From NCBI RefSeq assembly GCF_040784915.1, contig NZ_CP160797.1:2780137-2844136 (forward strand): a stretch of 64,000 nucleotides of DNA, given 5' to 3'. Under the pieces are notes generated by a model that was not told where the DNA came from, did no database searches, and saw nothing but the letters and a program-made list of their open reading frames with translations. This DNA is from Bacillus vallismortis (GTDB taxonomy: Bacteria; Bacillota; Bacilli; Bacillales; Bacillaceae). Position 1 is the first letter of the stretch, and the number at the start of each line of letters is the position of its first letter. The translations under genes and the position numbers were made by a program. Below are positions 47,000-57,660 of the stretch, in pieces.

Positions 47000-48545
47000 T
47001 TCTCCAAATCCCCCCGTTTTTTCTAATCTTCGTTCCTTTTTTTGTGTGGACAATTTGTCTTCCTTGCCAGCGCTCATCAGCTTGAGGAAAATCGGTGCGA
47101 AAGTGCGCCCCTCTGCTTTCCTCCCGCAAAAGCGCAGAAAACGTCATCAGCTTTGCAGTTTGCCATAAATGAGAAAGTTCCAGCTGCGGTATTGTGATAT
47201 CCTTCACATTCACTTTTTGAAAAGGCAGCGTATGGAGCCAGATGCTCAGCTCAATCAGACTGCCTTTTTCTCGTAAGATAGACATGTGGCTTGTCATTCT
47301 GCTTTTCAATTCATACACCTCTGTATTCGGCACCTCGTAGACGACGGTTTCTGGAGATGATTGATATTGGCTGTTATAAACCGGTTTTTGCATAATATGC
47401 TCTGCTGTTCTTTTTCCAAATACCAGCGCCTCCAGTAAGGAATTGCTCGCAAGCCGATTGGCTCCGTGCAAACCGGTGCATGAGGTCTCGCCAATTGCAT
47501 AAAGCCCCGGCACTGTTGTTTCTCCCCATCGATTAACAAAAATACCTCCCATCAAGAAGTGCATTCCCGGGGCAACAGGTATTTTCCCGCTTTGAATATC
47601 AACCCCTGCTTTTTCACATATAGCGGTGATGGTAGGGAAACGCGCTTCGAAATCAGAAATCGCACTGCAGTCGATAAAAACGCGGTTTCCTTTTGTCATT
47701 TCTTCGTGAATAATCCGTGAGACGATATCTCTTGGAGCCAGGTCACCCAAAGGATGCCGCCCAGCCATAACCCGGCGGTCGCGTTCATCAACTAAACATC
47801 CGCCTTCCCCTCTTACAGCTTCTGAAACAAGCCCGAAGGAAACACCGTTTTTCACAAGCAGTGTCGGATGAAATTGAGTAAACTCTAAATCAGTTAATTC
47901 CGCTCCGGCCCGGTAAGCTAAAGAAAGGCCGTCACCGGTGACGGATGGATCGTTCGTATGGTGAAGAAACAGGCTTCCGCATCCGCCGGCCGCCAGCACC
48001 ACTTCATCCGCATGCCTTACCTTGATCCGCCCCTGGCTGTCTTTTGTCATGACGCCGATACAGCGTCCGTTCTCCATAAGCAAATCTGCCGCTGTTTCAT
48101 GCTCGATTAACTCGATTTTGCTGTTGATCTGTTTCAGCAAATACTCGACAAGCAGCCTTCCTGTTGCGTCTCCGCCTGCATGAAAAATGCGGTTGTACGA
48201 GTGAGCCCCTTCTCTGCCAAGACAAAGATCGCCTTGCTCATTTCGATCGAATGGAAATTCACTCTCCAATAAGTTTTGAATCATAATTTTTCCATCGTGC
48301 AAAACGTCTGCTGCAATAGCTAGATCGTTATGTCCGCAACCTGCATATAACGTATCTTCCAGATGGGCTTCAATCGAGTCACTCTTTGCATAAGCCGCAG
48401 CAATTCCACCTTGTGCATAGACTGAATTGCTGTTTTTGGCGCTTTTCTTTGTGATGACAGTCACTTCATATGAGGGCGGGAACGCTGACGCTAAGGAAAG
48501 TGCCGCCGCCCCTGAACCGATGACTACAACCGTCTTTTTAGACAT
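46953..48545 (-). CDS. nadB: L-aspartate oxidase NadB
   Basis: FAD enzyme that oxidises L-aspartate to iminoaspartate for NAD synthesis. The 530-residue protein has the dinucleotide-binding GSGAAALSLA (about 11-20), NSVYAQGGIAAAY, the SHNR-like HSYNRIFHAGGDATGR block, and GLYAIGETSCTGLHGANRLASNSLLEALVFG. First gene of the operon; its start is 103 bases from the divergent nifS, with putative NadR sites between. AGGAGG precedes the ATG. Confidence 0.96.
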   Translation of the reverse strand: MSKKTVVVIGSGAAALSLASAFPPSYEVTVITKKSAKNSNSVYAQGGIAAAYAKSDSIEAHLEDTLYAGCGHNDLAIAADVLHDGKIMIQNLLESEFPFDRNEQGDLCLGREGAHSYNRIFHAGGDATGRLLVEYLLKQINSKIELIEHETAADLLMENGRCIGVMTKDSQGRIKVRHADEVVLAAGGCGSLFLHHTNDPSVTGDGLSLAYRAGAELTDLEFTQFHPTLLVKNGVSFGLVSEAVRGEGGCLVDERDRRVMAGRHPLGDLAPRDIVSRIIHEEMTKGNRVFIDCSAISDFEARFPTITAICEKAGVDIQSGKIPVAPGMHFLMGGIFVNRWGETTVPGLYAIGETSCTGLHGANRLASNSLLEALVFGKRTAEHIMQKPVYNSQYQSSPETVVYEVPNTEVYELKSRMTSHMSILREKGSLIELSIWLHTLPFQKVNVKDITIPQLELSHLWQTAKLMTFSALLREESRGAHFRTDFPQADERWQGRQIVHTKKGTKIRKNGGIWRNESFTAEKIAESLFS

Positions 48546-48560
48546 ATGCCACCCTCCTGT

Positions 48561-48604
48561 TGTTTACACCTGTCTTGACACTTATATTTACACAAGGATA
48601 AAAT
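48561..48604 (+). promoter_or_regulatory. nifS promoter and NadR (YrxA) operator region
   Basis: TTGACA (48575-48580), 18-base spacer, TAAAAT (48599-48604) drives nifS. It is overlapped by TGTTTACA (48561-48568), the palindrome TGTCTTGACA (48571-48580) and TTTACACAAG (from 48588). These spaced TGT...ACA elements are as expected for the NadR box that represses both divergent NAD transcripts when nicotinic acid is present. Confidence 0.65.
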
Positions 48605-48647
48605 AAACTCAAGAGTTTTTTATGGAGAACGGATGGAGGACGACCGG

Positions 48648-49835
48648 ATGATTTATTTAGATTATGCAGCGACAACGCCTATTTGTGAGGAAGCCCTTAA
48701 CGTATATCAAAAGCTCAGTATGGATATGTACGGAAATGCAAGCAGCCTGCATGACGCAGGAGGAAAAGCAAAGCACATACTGGAGTACTGCCGTGAAAAA
48801 ATCGCTGACATCATTGGCGGAGATGCAAGTGGCATCTATTTTACCAGCGGCGGCACGGAATCCAATTTTCTGGCCATTCAATCATTGCTAAACGGCCTGC
48901 CAAAAACAAAAAGACATTTTATTACGACTGCCATGGAACATCAGTCCATTCACAACTGTGCAGCTTTTCTGGAACAGCACGGATTCGATGTAACAATCAT
49001 TGAACCGAATGAATACGGTCTTATTACCGAGGAAATATTAGCAGCTCATATCCGCCCGGAAACAGGCCTGGTTTCTATTCAGCATGCCAATTCTGAAACC
49101 GGGATCATCCAGCCTATTCAACGACTGTCTTCCTATCTGCACGAACAGGACATTCTTCTCCATTGCGATGCTGTGCAAACGTTTGGAAAAATCCCGATTC
49201 ATACAGAACAACTGGGGGTGGCTGCACTCTCAGTGTCCAGCCATAAAGTCCATGGACCTAAAGGAGTGGGTGCGGTCTATATTCGGCCAGGAGTGCCTTG
49301 GAAACCCGTTTACCCTCTTACCGCTCACGAACAAGGATTCAGAGCCGGCACGGTGAATGTTCCCGGGATCGGAGCCTTCACTGCCGCTGCAGAGCTGATT
49401 ATAAGCGAAATGGATAAACAGATATCCCGCAATGAGACATTAAGAACATACTTTTTAGACCAAATCAGCATTCGGTCTCTCCCTGTGTCCCTTGCGGCTG
49501 ACACTTCACAAACGGAATGTCTTCCCCATATTGTCGGGTGTTTTTTTCACTCATTTGAAGGACAATATGTTATGTTAGAATGTAATCGGAGTAATATTTG
49601 CATTTCAACGGGCAGCGCTTGTTCCGCCGGTTATCACGGGCCGTCTGAAGCGATGAAAGCATTAAGAAAAACAGAACAAGAAGCCCTGCAATTTATCCGC
49701 ATCTCTTTTGGAAGGCATACAACGGCTGAACAGCTGGATAAGTTATTACATACGTTTACAGCGCTTTGGGAACAAAAGAAAGGAGAATTTGATATTGACC
49801 GAAGAATTAAAGCTCATGGGCGCCAACAGGCGTGA
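48648..49835 (+). CDS. nifS: Cysteine desulfurase NifS (NadS) of NAD synthesis
   Basis: Supplies sulfur for the iron-sulfur cluster of NadA. The 395-residue PLP enzyme has FTSGGTESN (65-73), PLP lysine K200 (SSHKVHGPK) and catalytic C325 (STGSACSAGYHGP). Start ATG 48648 follows GGAGG by 8 bases. It is divergent from nadB, and its end overlaps nadR by 41 bases. Paralogue of iscS at 7960; context, not sequence, separates their jobs. Confidence 0.95.
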   Translation: MIYLDYAATTPICEEALNVYQKLSMDMYGNASSLHDAGGKAKHILEYCREKIADIIGGDASGIYFTSGGTESNFLAIQSLLNGLPKTKRHFITTAMEHQSIHNCAAFLEQHGFDVTIIEPNEYGLITEEILAAHIRPETGLVSIQHANSETGIIQPIQRLSSYLHEQDILLHCDAVQTFGKIPIHTEQLGVAALSVSSHKVHGPKGVGAVYIRPGVPWKPVYPLTAHEQGFRAGTVNVPGIGAFTAAAELIISEMDKQISRNETLRTYFLDQISIRSLPVSLAADTSQTECLPHIVGCFFHSFEGQYVMLECNRSNICISTGSACSAGYHGPSEAMKALRKTEQEALQFIRISFGRHTTAEQLDKLLHTFTALWEQKKGEFDIDRRIKAHGRQQA

Positions 49836-50337
49836 CCAGCTTCTTCTGTGGCTGAAGGAATCCGTATCACCGCTGACAGGAGGAGAACTCGCAAAAAAAG
49901 CGAACGTTTCAAGACAGGTAATTGTTCAGGATATATCGCTCTTGAAAGCGAAAAATGAACCAATTATCGCCACAAGCCAAGGATATGTGTACATGGATGC
50001 AGCCGCTCAGCAGCACCAGCAGGCAGAAAGAATCATAGCTTGCCTGCACGGTCCTGAACGGACAGAAGAGGAACTGCAAATCATCGTGGACGAAGGTGTT
50101 GCCGTAAAAGACGTAAAAATCGAACATCCAGTATACGGAGATTTAACTGCAGCCATCCAAGTAGGCACTCGGAAGGAAGTTAGCCATTTCATTAAAAAAA
50201 TCAATTCTACGAATGCCGCCTATTTATCACAACTGACTGACGGCGTGCATCTTCATACACTGACAGCACCCGATGAATATCGTATCGACCAAGCCTGCCA
50301 AGCACTCGAGGAGGCCGGCATTTTAATTAAAGATTAA
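49795..50337 (+). CDS. nadR: NAD biosynthesis repressor NadR (YrxA)
   Basis: A 180-residue HTH_11 plus 3H-domain regulator that represses nadBCA and nifS with nicotinic acid as co-repressor. The helix-turn-helix is at about 25-50 (LTGGELAKKANVSRQVIVQDISLLKAKN). The C-terminal 3H domain has three conserved histidines in its name-giving pattern: IEHPVYGDLTA, SHFIKK and GVHLHTL. Start TTG 49795 has AAAGGAG 9 bases upstream; the upstream ATG frame is inside nifS with no site. Ends at a strong terminator. Confidence 0.93.
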   Translation: MTEELKLMGANRRDQLLLWLKESVSPLTGGELAKKANVSRQVIVQDISLLKAKNEPIIATSQGYVYMDAAAQQHQQAERIIACLHGPERTEEELQIIVDEGVAVKDVKIEHPVYGDLTAAIQVGTRKEVSHFIKKINSTNAAYLSQLTDGVHLHTLTAPDEYRIDQACQALEEAGILIKD

Positions 50338-50362
50338 AAAAAGCCCTTTACGGGCTTTTTTT
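50334..50362. terminator. Bidirectional terminator between nadR and pheA
   Basis: AAAAAAAGCCC / GGGCTTTTTTT with a 5-base loop between the convergent stops of nadR and pheA. Confidence 0.92.
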
Positions 50363-51218
50363 ATAATTGGTAAGACTGATATGCACCAAGAAGTTTCACT
50401 TTACAGCCGAGCGCTTCGAGCTCCTGCATGGCACCTGGAATCAATACCTCATCAAACGCTTTCTCAATATCAACAATAAAGAAATAGTGGCCTAATCCGG
50501 TTTTCGTCGGACGTGACTCAATCTTCGACAAGTTTAAGTTTCTCCAAGAAAATGCAGACAGCACTCTGTGCAGCGCCCCAGATTGATCATCCTGCGGAAG
50601 CATTACCATCAGTGTCGTTTTGGGCCTTGAACTCAATTTTGAATTCACTTCAAATGATATGTTTTCATCAGGAGACAGGATAACAAATCTTGTATGATTA
50701 TCCTTGTAATCCTGTATATCTCGTTTCACGATTTTCAATTCGTATGTAGAAGCGGCCATGTCATTGGCAATTACCCCGATATTCAGCTCGGGATGGTCAC
50801 TGACAAATTTCGCTGCCGCTCCGGTTGAATTAGCGTATTCATAAGGTACGGAAGGAAATTGACGATGGAGAAATTTATGGCATTGCGCGATCGCGTGTGA
50901 GTGCGAGTAAATTTTGTCGAGCTCTTTCCATGCATTTTCTCTTGAAGGATGGACGAGCAAGTGCTGATGAATCGGCAACGTCATTTCACCCACGATTGGC
51001 AAGGGCTGTTCATGTATTAAATAGTCTATCGTTAAATTGACCGATCCTTCTAATGCATTCTCTAAAGGAACAAAAGCGAAATCAACTTCGCCTGCAACTG
51101 CCGCATCTATACACTCCGGTATGGTGCGGTAGGCAACATGTTCGGCGCCGTTTTGAAAACAAGAACTAACTGCTAGATGTGTGAATGTTGCTGCTGGACC
51201 TAAATAACCGACTTTCAT
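50361..51218 (-). CDS. pheA: Prephenate dehydratase
   Basis: Makes phenylpyruvate in phenylalanine synthesis. The 285-residue protein has the dehydratase domain (about 1-180) with the catalytic NSTGAAAKFV (TRF-like HTRFVIL near 182) and PLENALEGSVN motifs, then a regulatory ACT domain (about 200-275, TTLMVMLPQDDQSGALHRVLSAF and the ESRP phenylalanine-binding motif). Start ATG 51218; AGGGAG is upstream. It follows pheB by 16 bases. Confidence 0.95.
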   Translation of the reverse strand: MKVGYLGPAATFTHLAVSSCFQNGAEHVAYRTIPECIDAAVAGEVDFAFVPLENALEGSVNLTIDYLIHEQPLPIVGEMTLPIHQHLLVHPSRENAWKELDKIYSHSHAIAQCHKFLHRQFPSVPYEYANSTGAAAKFVSDHPELNIGVIANDMAASTYELKIVKRDIQDYKDNHTRFVILSPDENISFEVNSKLSSRPKTTLMVMLPQDDQSGALHRVLSAFSWRNLNLSKIESRPTKTGLGHYFFIVDIEKAFDEVLIPGAMQELEALGCKVKLLGAYQSYQL

Positions 51219-51234
51219 GACGATATTCTCTCCC

Positions 51235-51678
51235 TTATGCACCTGAACCTAATATTTCAACCTTTTCTACAAAATCAAACTTCCTGAGTTTATTCATTAA
51301 CGTATGAATGTCCTCTTCCATTGCAGACGTACTGATAGACAGTGTCACATTCGCCCTGCCTTGAAGCGGTATGGTCTGGTGAATGGAAAGAACGTTGCTT
51401 CCAGAATCAGCTACCGCCTGCAGGAGCTGAGATAACGCGCCTGACCTATCCTCCAAATGAAAGAAAAGTGTGATAATTTGTTCTTTAACCATAGTGTAGA
51501 ACGGAAAAACAGCATCTCTGTATTTATAAAACGCGCTTCTGCTTAAATCCACCTTTTGAACGGCATCTGCCACTGAATCTGCTTTTTTTCGATCAAGCAG
51601 CTTTTTGACTTCCAATGTTTTTCTCATCGCATCGGGCAATACATCTTCACGGACAAGATAAAATGTCTCCTCTTTCAT
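51235..51678 (-). CDS. pheB: ACT-domain protein PheB
   Basis: A 147-residue protein with an N-terminal helical part ([22 protein letters not shown]) resembling a small DNA- or protein-binding domain ([18 protein letters not shown]), then an ACT domain (about 70-145). It was once called chorismate mutase; the motif for that activity is not visible. ACT domains sense amino acids, so a regulatory role in phenylalanine synthesis is plausible. ATG 51678 follows AGGGGGG. It lies between obg and pheA. Confidence 0.9.
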   Translation of the reverse strand: MKEETFYLVREDVLPDAMRKTLEVKKLLDRKKADSVADAVQKVDLSRSAFYKYRDAVFPFYTMVKEQIITLFFHLEDRSGALSQLLQAVADSGSNVLSIHQTIPLQGRANVTLSISTSAMEEDIHTLMNKLRKFDFVEKVEILGSGA

Positions 51679-51693
51679 TTGCATCCCCCCTTT

Positions 51694-51722
51694 AAAATAG
51701 AGAGCCTGACATCCAGGCTCTC
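51694..51722 (-). terminator. Intrinsic terminator after obg
   Basis: GAGAGCCTG / CAGGCTCTC with a 5-base loop and a TATTTTAAA tail on the minus strand, just before the pheB ribosome-binding site; the T-run is imperfect. Confidence 0.75.
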
Positions 51723-51735
51723 CTCTCAGTCATCA

Positions 51736-53043
<1,308 letters not shown>

Positions 53044-53055
53044 TTAAAAACTCCG

Positions 53056-53634
53056 CTAGTCCAACCCAATTTCAACCATACATTCGTGACTTGTGATCTC
53101 AAAACGCAAGATATCAATGTCCACATATCCATTTTGCCGAATATCGTCAAAAGCAGATGAATCGGCAAAAGCGCCGTGAAAATCAAGATACAGAATGAGC
53201 TGTCTGTCAGGATGATCCGTTTGCAGTGAAACCGTTAAATGATTTTCGCTCTCTCTGCTGACTGCTTGATCAAACAGATAGAACAGCTTTCTCATCAGTT
53301 TCGTCAGCTTTTGATCATAAGCCGATAAATCCTTAATTTCTCCAAGAACTTCATATTCAAGTGTCATATAATGGGTTTTCCAATTAAACGTAAGAAAATC
53401 AAACGCCAAGTGCGGTGTTTTCAGGTTTGAGAGCTTTGATTCGTGCTTTGCGTCTATAACCATTTCTTCAATCATTTCAAAGACGCGGTCATACTTCTGC
53501 AAGCTTAAGTTTCCTTTAATCAGCTGCAGCTTATTCATCCAATCATGCCGGGAATGGGCAAGCAGATGAATCAGTTCATTTGTTAATGCCGTGTCGTTTA
53601 TATTTTCTTCTTGTTTTTTTGAAACATCCTTCAT
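53056..53634 (-). CDS. spo0B: Sporulation phosphotransferase Spo0B
   Basis: Relays phosphate from Spo0F to Spo0A in the sporulation phosphorelay. The 192-residue protein has the active His H30 in the helical hairpin (HSRHDWMNKLQLIKG, about 27-41) that forms the four-helix dimer bundle, followed by a histidine-kinase-like C-terminal domain without ATP-binding motifs, as known for Spo0B. Start ATG 53634 follows GGGAG by about 8 bases. A probable promoter lies 60 bases upstream. Confidence 0.95.
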   Translation of the reverse strand: MKDVSKKQEENINDTALTNELIHLLAHSRHDWMNKLQLIKGNLSLQKYDRVFEMIEEMVIDAKHESKLSNLKTPHLAFDFLTFNWKTHYMTLEYEVLGEIKDLSAYDQKLTKLMRKLFYLFDQAVSRESENHLTVSLQTDHPDRQLILYLDFHGAFADSSAFDDIRQNGYVDIDILRFEITSHECMVEIGLD

Positions 53635-53953
53635 TTTCGCACTCCCAATCATTTAATTTCTTATTTAGGAGTCTGTATAAGTGTGTATTATGAATTATAA
53701 CAGAGAAGGCTTTATTAGAAAAACAATTGTTTTTCCCAGAAATATCATGTTCCTTTTTTTCTGGCTAAGGTTGATTTGCAGCCAGGCAGAACATTTTATG
53801 TATTACTGCTTGGGGAACATATCCAGTGGGTTTGAGACGTTTATTCTCATTCTTGGCGGGGTCTGCTCGCACATACTCTGCATTTCATTCTTGGTGTTTA
53901 CTCCGCATTATTGCAAAAAAAACTCCAGTCATCGACCGGAGTTTTTTGAATCA
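53635..53953. other. Gene-free gap between rpmA and spo0B
   Basis: This 319-base gap holds the rpmA terminator (53914-53948), a TGTTATAAT extended -10 on the minus strand (53694-53702, no good -35) likely serving spo0B-obg, and A/T-rich sequence. A 119-codon plus-strand ORF runs through it but lacks a ribosome-binding site and reads back through the terminator into rpmA, so it is not called. Confidence 0.6.
53914..53948 (-). terminator. Intrinsic terminator after rpmA
   Basis: Minus-strand AAAAAACTCCGGTC / GACTGGAGTTTTTT hairpin with a short loop (one mismatch) and a long T-run, 6 bases after the rpmA stop. Confidence 0.9.
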
Positions 53954-54250
<297 letters not shown>

Positions 54251-54589
54251 CTATATTATGTTTGTGGTCACACGCAAGTTATCTTTGTAATCCCGTTCAA
54301 TTGTCTCCAACGAAACAATCATGCCTTCAATCAGCAGCTGAGCTTTTTGGCGCGCCTCCGGATCAAGTGATTCAGGGAATTCAAAGTAAAAATAACCCCC
54401 GTCCTCCCCTATATCAAGAAGCGGCTCGAAGCCCGCGAGCACAATGACTGCGTTAACAGCTCCAAACACAACGGCTGTTACTCCGGCACAAACAAGATCT
54501 TGTCCATGTTCAGCAAAATTCGCATGGCCTGTCATTTCAAAAGACAATATGCCTTTATCATGAGACCTTCTGATTGTTGCCTGAATCAT
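54251..54589 (-). CDS. prp: Ribosomal-processing cysteine protease Prp (YsxB)
   Basis: Cleaves the N-terminal extension of L27. The 112-residue protein has the catalytic pair H22 (MTGHANFAEHG) and C34 (DLVCAGVTAVVFG), with acidic C-terminal helices. It sits between rplU and rpmA with 2 and 12 bases to its neighbours, as throughout Firmicutes whose L27 carries the extension. Confidence 0.95.
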   Translation of the reverse strand: MIQATIRRSHDKGILSFEMTGHANFAEHGQDLVCAGVTAVVFGAVNAVIVLAGFEPLLDIGEDGGYFYFEFPESLDPEARQKAQLLIEGMIVSLETIERDYKDNLRVTTNII

Positions 54590-54591
54590 GC

Positions 54592-55003
<412 letters not shown>

Positions 55004-55009
55004 TTAAAA

Positions 55010-55038
55010 AATATACCAAAACACAAGACGTTTGTCAA
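55010..55038 (-). promoter_or_regulatory. Sigma-A promoter of rplU operon
   Basis: Minus strand TTGACA (55038-55033), 17-base spacer, TATATT (55015-55010). It begins 7 bases after the spoIVFB stop. Confidence 0.85.
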
Positions 55039-55044
55039 ACCATT

Positions 55045-55911
55045 TTAGTAAGGCAGCAGCAGTTCTTCCATGGAGGAATTCGTCCGCTTATCGGCAAAAT
55101 AAGCATGCAGCACTTCATTCTCGTCAAGCTGACTGAGTTTCTGCCCTGATTTCTCTATAATAATCGGATGTTTGCAGCCGCGCTTGAACTCGGCCATCAC
55201 ATGATAGACTTTGTCCTCTGCCTTTACATTGAGCGGCAGCAGTTTTTCGAGCTCACGGTTTTTTCCGTAATACCGTTCAAGCAGAAATCTCACATGGATA
55301 TAGTGCCTTTGCCTGTATTCCTCAAACAAAGAAACAGCCAGAAAGACAAACAAAATCCATGCACTGATTTGCAGAGGAACCACAAATAAAACCCAACACC
55401 CAAGCAGCAGGCAGAAGCAGAGCGATGTTTTTAAATTCAGCCTGTGAGCTCTTTGAAAGGGAAGCTGCTTGGAAAACAACAAAAATAACAGCTTTCCGCC
55501 ATCAAGAGGCCAGATCGGCAGCAGATTGACAAATAAAATAGAAAGGTTATAAAAGGTGAAGAGTTCAAAGGTATGCTGATGAATCAATGAGAATTCTGCA
55601 AACATCCAGGCTGCAAACTGAAGCCAGATGTGCTGAAGAGGACCGGCAATAATCACCGCAAACTCTTCCTTTAACGGCCGATTCCCGTGCTCTTCCACTT
55701 CAACCGTCCCGCCAAACGGCAGCAAAAAAACTCGCTTGATTCTCCAAGAAAAAAACACGGCCAGAGCAGCATGCCCCAGCTCATGGATCAGCACAATCAG
55801 AAGCAGGCATAACAATGCTTTCATATGGCCTGTGACTAGCCCCAGCGCAGCGATAATCCAAAGAAAAGGATGCACATGAATTTTCAAGATAAGGTCGAGC
55901 CATTTATTCAA
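55045..55911 (-). CDS. spoIVFB: Pro-sigma-K processing intramembrane metalloprotease SpoIVFB
   Basis: Site-2-protease family enzyme that cleaves pro-sigma-K in the mother cell membrane around the forespore. The zinc site HELGH is at 43-47 within a membrane segment and the third ligand D137 is in PLDGGK. Six membrane segments, then a C-terminal CBS-like domain (about 195-288). Starts with TTG (55911) after AGGTGAT, overlapping the end of spoIVFA by 8 bases, so synthesis is coupled to its partner. Confidence 0.95.
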   Translation of the reverse strand: MNKWLDLILKIHVHPFLWIIAALGLVTGHMKALLCLLLIVLIHELGHAALAVFFSWRIKRVFLLPFGGTVEVEEHGNRPLKEEFAVIIAGPLQHIWLQFAAWMFAEFSLIHQHTFELFTFYNLSILFVNLLPIWPLDGGKLLFLLFSKQLPFQRAHRLNLKTSLCFCLLLGCWVLFVVPLQISAWILFVFLAVSLFEEYRQRHYIHVRFLLERYYGKNRELEKLLPLNVKAEDKVYHVMAEFKRGCKHPIIIEKSGQKLSQLDENEVLHAYFADKRTNSSMEELLLPY

Positions 55912-56698
55912 ATGAAATCACCTGAATCGGATCAATAAATTTATCGCCGTCTTTCATGGCGAAATAATAGACCCCTTTATTATGATCATCCAGTTTAATC
56001 GAACCGAGCTTTTTGCCTTTATCTACAAAATCATATAACGCAACTTCGACATCTTTGAGCTTGCCATAAATACTATAGGTGTTGTCAGCATGCTGCACCT
56101 TAACTGTCAGTCCCGTCTGGCTGTCTTTGCTGACTTCAACTACATAGCCTTCTTTTATGCTATCAATTGTATCGCTGCTTGTTTCAACTTTAATCCCTTC
56201 CCCATTGTCCTGAAAATCCTGCTGCACTTTCCCGGATGCAGGCGCGATCAGATCTTGTCCCACTGCGATCTGCTGTTCCTTATTTTTATGTTCAGGAGCC
56301 AGAAAAGCAAGCGGATTGCCAAATTTCGTTTCAAACCAATGGCTTGCTGAGGCAAATTGAAATTCAGTTTCGAAGGTTTTGGCAACGACGGGTTTAATCT
56401 GGCTGACGGGTCCCATATTCGTTTTATAGACTATGGCGGAAACGAGAACAAGGCAGGCCGACAGAAGACATTTTAGGATAATTGAATCTGTTTTAACCAA
56501 AGGGTGTTTTCCGTGGAATTTCGAAATGTTATCTTCATAGACCGGAAGAGTTCCATGCTTTTCCTGATCCGTTACCATTACCCAAGACGGGGGTTTCTGT
56601 TTTTCAGAAACTGTCTGAGTAGAGAAACGTTTTGAGCCGGAAAACTGTTTTCTTCTTTTCTCTAATCGTTTTCTGATTTCATCTGCTCTGTGACTCAT
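55904..56698 (-). CDS. spoIVFA: SpoIVFA, inhibitor and scaffold of SpoIVFB
   Basis: Holds SpoIVFB and BofA in a complex until signalled by SpoIVB. The 264-residue protein has a basic cytoplasmic N-terminus, one membrane segment (about 72-92, IILKCLLSACLVLVSAIVY) and an intermembrane-space domain with an M23/LytM-like fold (GYVVEVSKDSQTGLTVKVQHADNTYSIYGKL) lacking the zinc residues. ATG 56698 follows AAAGGA by about 8 bases. A sigma-E promoter lies upstream. Confidence 0.94.
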   Translation of the reverse strand: MSHRADEIRKRLEKRRKQFSGSKRFSTQTVSEKQKPPSWVMVTDQEKHGTLPVYEDNISKFHGKHPLVKTDSIILKCLLSACLVLVSAIVYKTNMGPVSQIKPVVAKTFETEFQFASASHWFETKFGNPLAFLAPEHKNKEQQIAVGQDLIAPASGKVQQDFQDNGEGIKVETSSDTIDSIKEGYVVEVSKDSQTGLTVKVQHADNTYSIYGKLKDVEVALYDFVDKGKKLGSIKLDDHNKGVYYFAMKDGDKFIDPIQVISFE

Positions 56699-56731
56699 TG
56701 CCATCATCCTTTGCATTCGTTGGGTTTGTAC

Positions 56732-56759
56732 ATCATATGTCTTGTCCAGGGCAAATATT
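56732..56759 (-). promoter_or_regulatory. Sigma-E promoter of spoIVFA-spoIVFB
   Basis: Minus strand AATATT (56759-56754), 14-base spacer, CATATGAT (56739-56732). Both boxes agree with the sigma-E consensus (ATATT and CATACAMT types), and the operon is known to be sigma-E dependent. Confidence 0.75.
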
Positions 56760-56795
56760 CATTTTACTCTTACTCAAGCACAAAGCAGACAAAAA

Positions 56796-56832
56796 CAAAA
56801 AAATCTGACACAGCATTTGCTTTGTCAGATTC
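56796..56832 (-). terminator. Intrinsic terminator after minD
   Basis: Minus-strand AATCTGACA / TGTCAGATT hairpin with an 11-13 base loop followed by TTTTTT. It separates mre-min from spoIVF. Confidence 0.85.
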
Positions 56833-56852
56833 TTGTCTTTGATTCTATCACA

Positions 56853-57659
56853 TTAAGATCTTACTCCGAAAAACGACTTAATCTTAGCCATCATTCCTTT
56901 GTTTTGCTCTTCAAGCACCTGCAAAGGAACAGATTCGCCTAAAATGCGGCGGGCAATATTGCGATATGCAATGGAAGCGCGGTTTTTCGGGTCCATTGCA
57001 ATCGGTTCGCCATGGTTGGAAGCTTTAATGACTTCATCATCATCAGCCACGATTCCGAGCAAATCGATCGACAAATGCTGTACAATTTCGTCGATGTCCA
57101 TCGTATCACCGTTTTTCATCAGGTGATTTCTGATTCTGTTTACAACGAGCCGCGGCGGTTCAATGTTTTCCTCTTGCTCCAGCAGCCCTATAATACGGTC
57201 AGCATCACGAACAGCTGAGATTTCAGGCGTTGTGACCACAATTGCTTTATCAGCTCCGGAAACGGCATTTTTGTATCCTTGTTCAATTCCGGCAGGACAG
57301 TCTATGATGACATAATCAAATTCCTGTTTGAGCTGTTGGACCATATTTTTAATTTGTTCAGGAGCAACAGCCGTCTTATCGCTCGTTTGAGCAGCAGGCA
57401 TTAAATAGAGCAGATCATCGAAACGTTTGTCTTTTACGAGCGCCTGATGCATTTTGCATCTTTCCTCTACAACGTCTACAAGATCGTAAATAATTCTATT
57501 TTCAAGCCCCATTACAACATCTAGGTTGCGCAGCCCTATATCAGTATCTACTAAGCATACACGCTTCCCTAAAATGGCTAAGGCGGTACCGAGATTCGCA
57601 GATGTTGTCGTTTTACCTACTCCGCCTTTTCCCGAAGTTATTACGATAGCCTCACCCAA
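56853..57659 (-). CDS. minD: Septum-site ATPase MinD
   Basis: Membrane-binding ParA-like ATPase that positions MinC at the poles and new septa. The 268-residue protein has the deviant Walker A SGKGGVGKTTT (9-19), DTDIGLRNLD, and a C-terminal amphipathic membrane-targeting helix (GMMAKIKSFFGVRS). It starts with TTG (57659), 8 bases after GGGAGG; this start is 1 base after the minC stop. Both active-site and targeting parts are intact. Confidence 0.96.
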   Translation of the reverse strand: MGEAIVITSGKGGVGKTTTSANLGTALAILGKRVCLVDTDIGLRNLDVVMGLENRIIYDLVDVVEERCKMHQALVKDKRFDDLLYLMPAAQTSDKTAVAPEQIKNMVQQLKQEFDYVIIDCPAGIEQGYKNAVSGADKAIVVTTPEISAVRDADRIIGLLEQEENIEPPRLVVNRIRNHLMKNGDTMDIDEIVQHLSIDLLGIVADDDEVIKASNHGEPIAMDPKNRASIAYRNIARRILGESVPLQVLEEQNKGMMAKIKSFFGVRS

Positions 57660-57660
57660 T

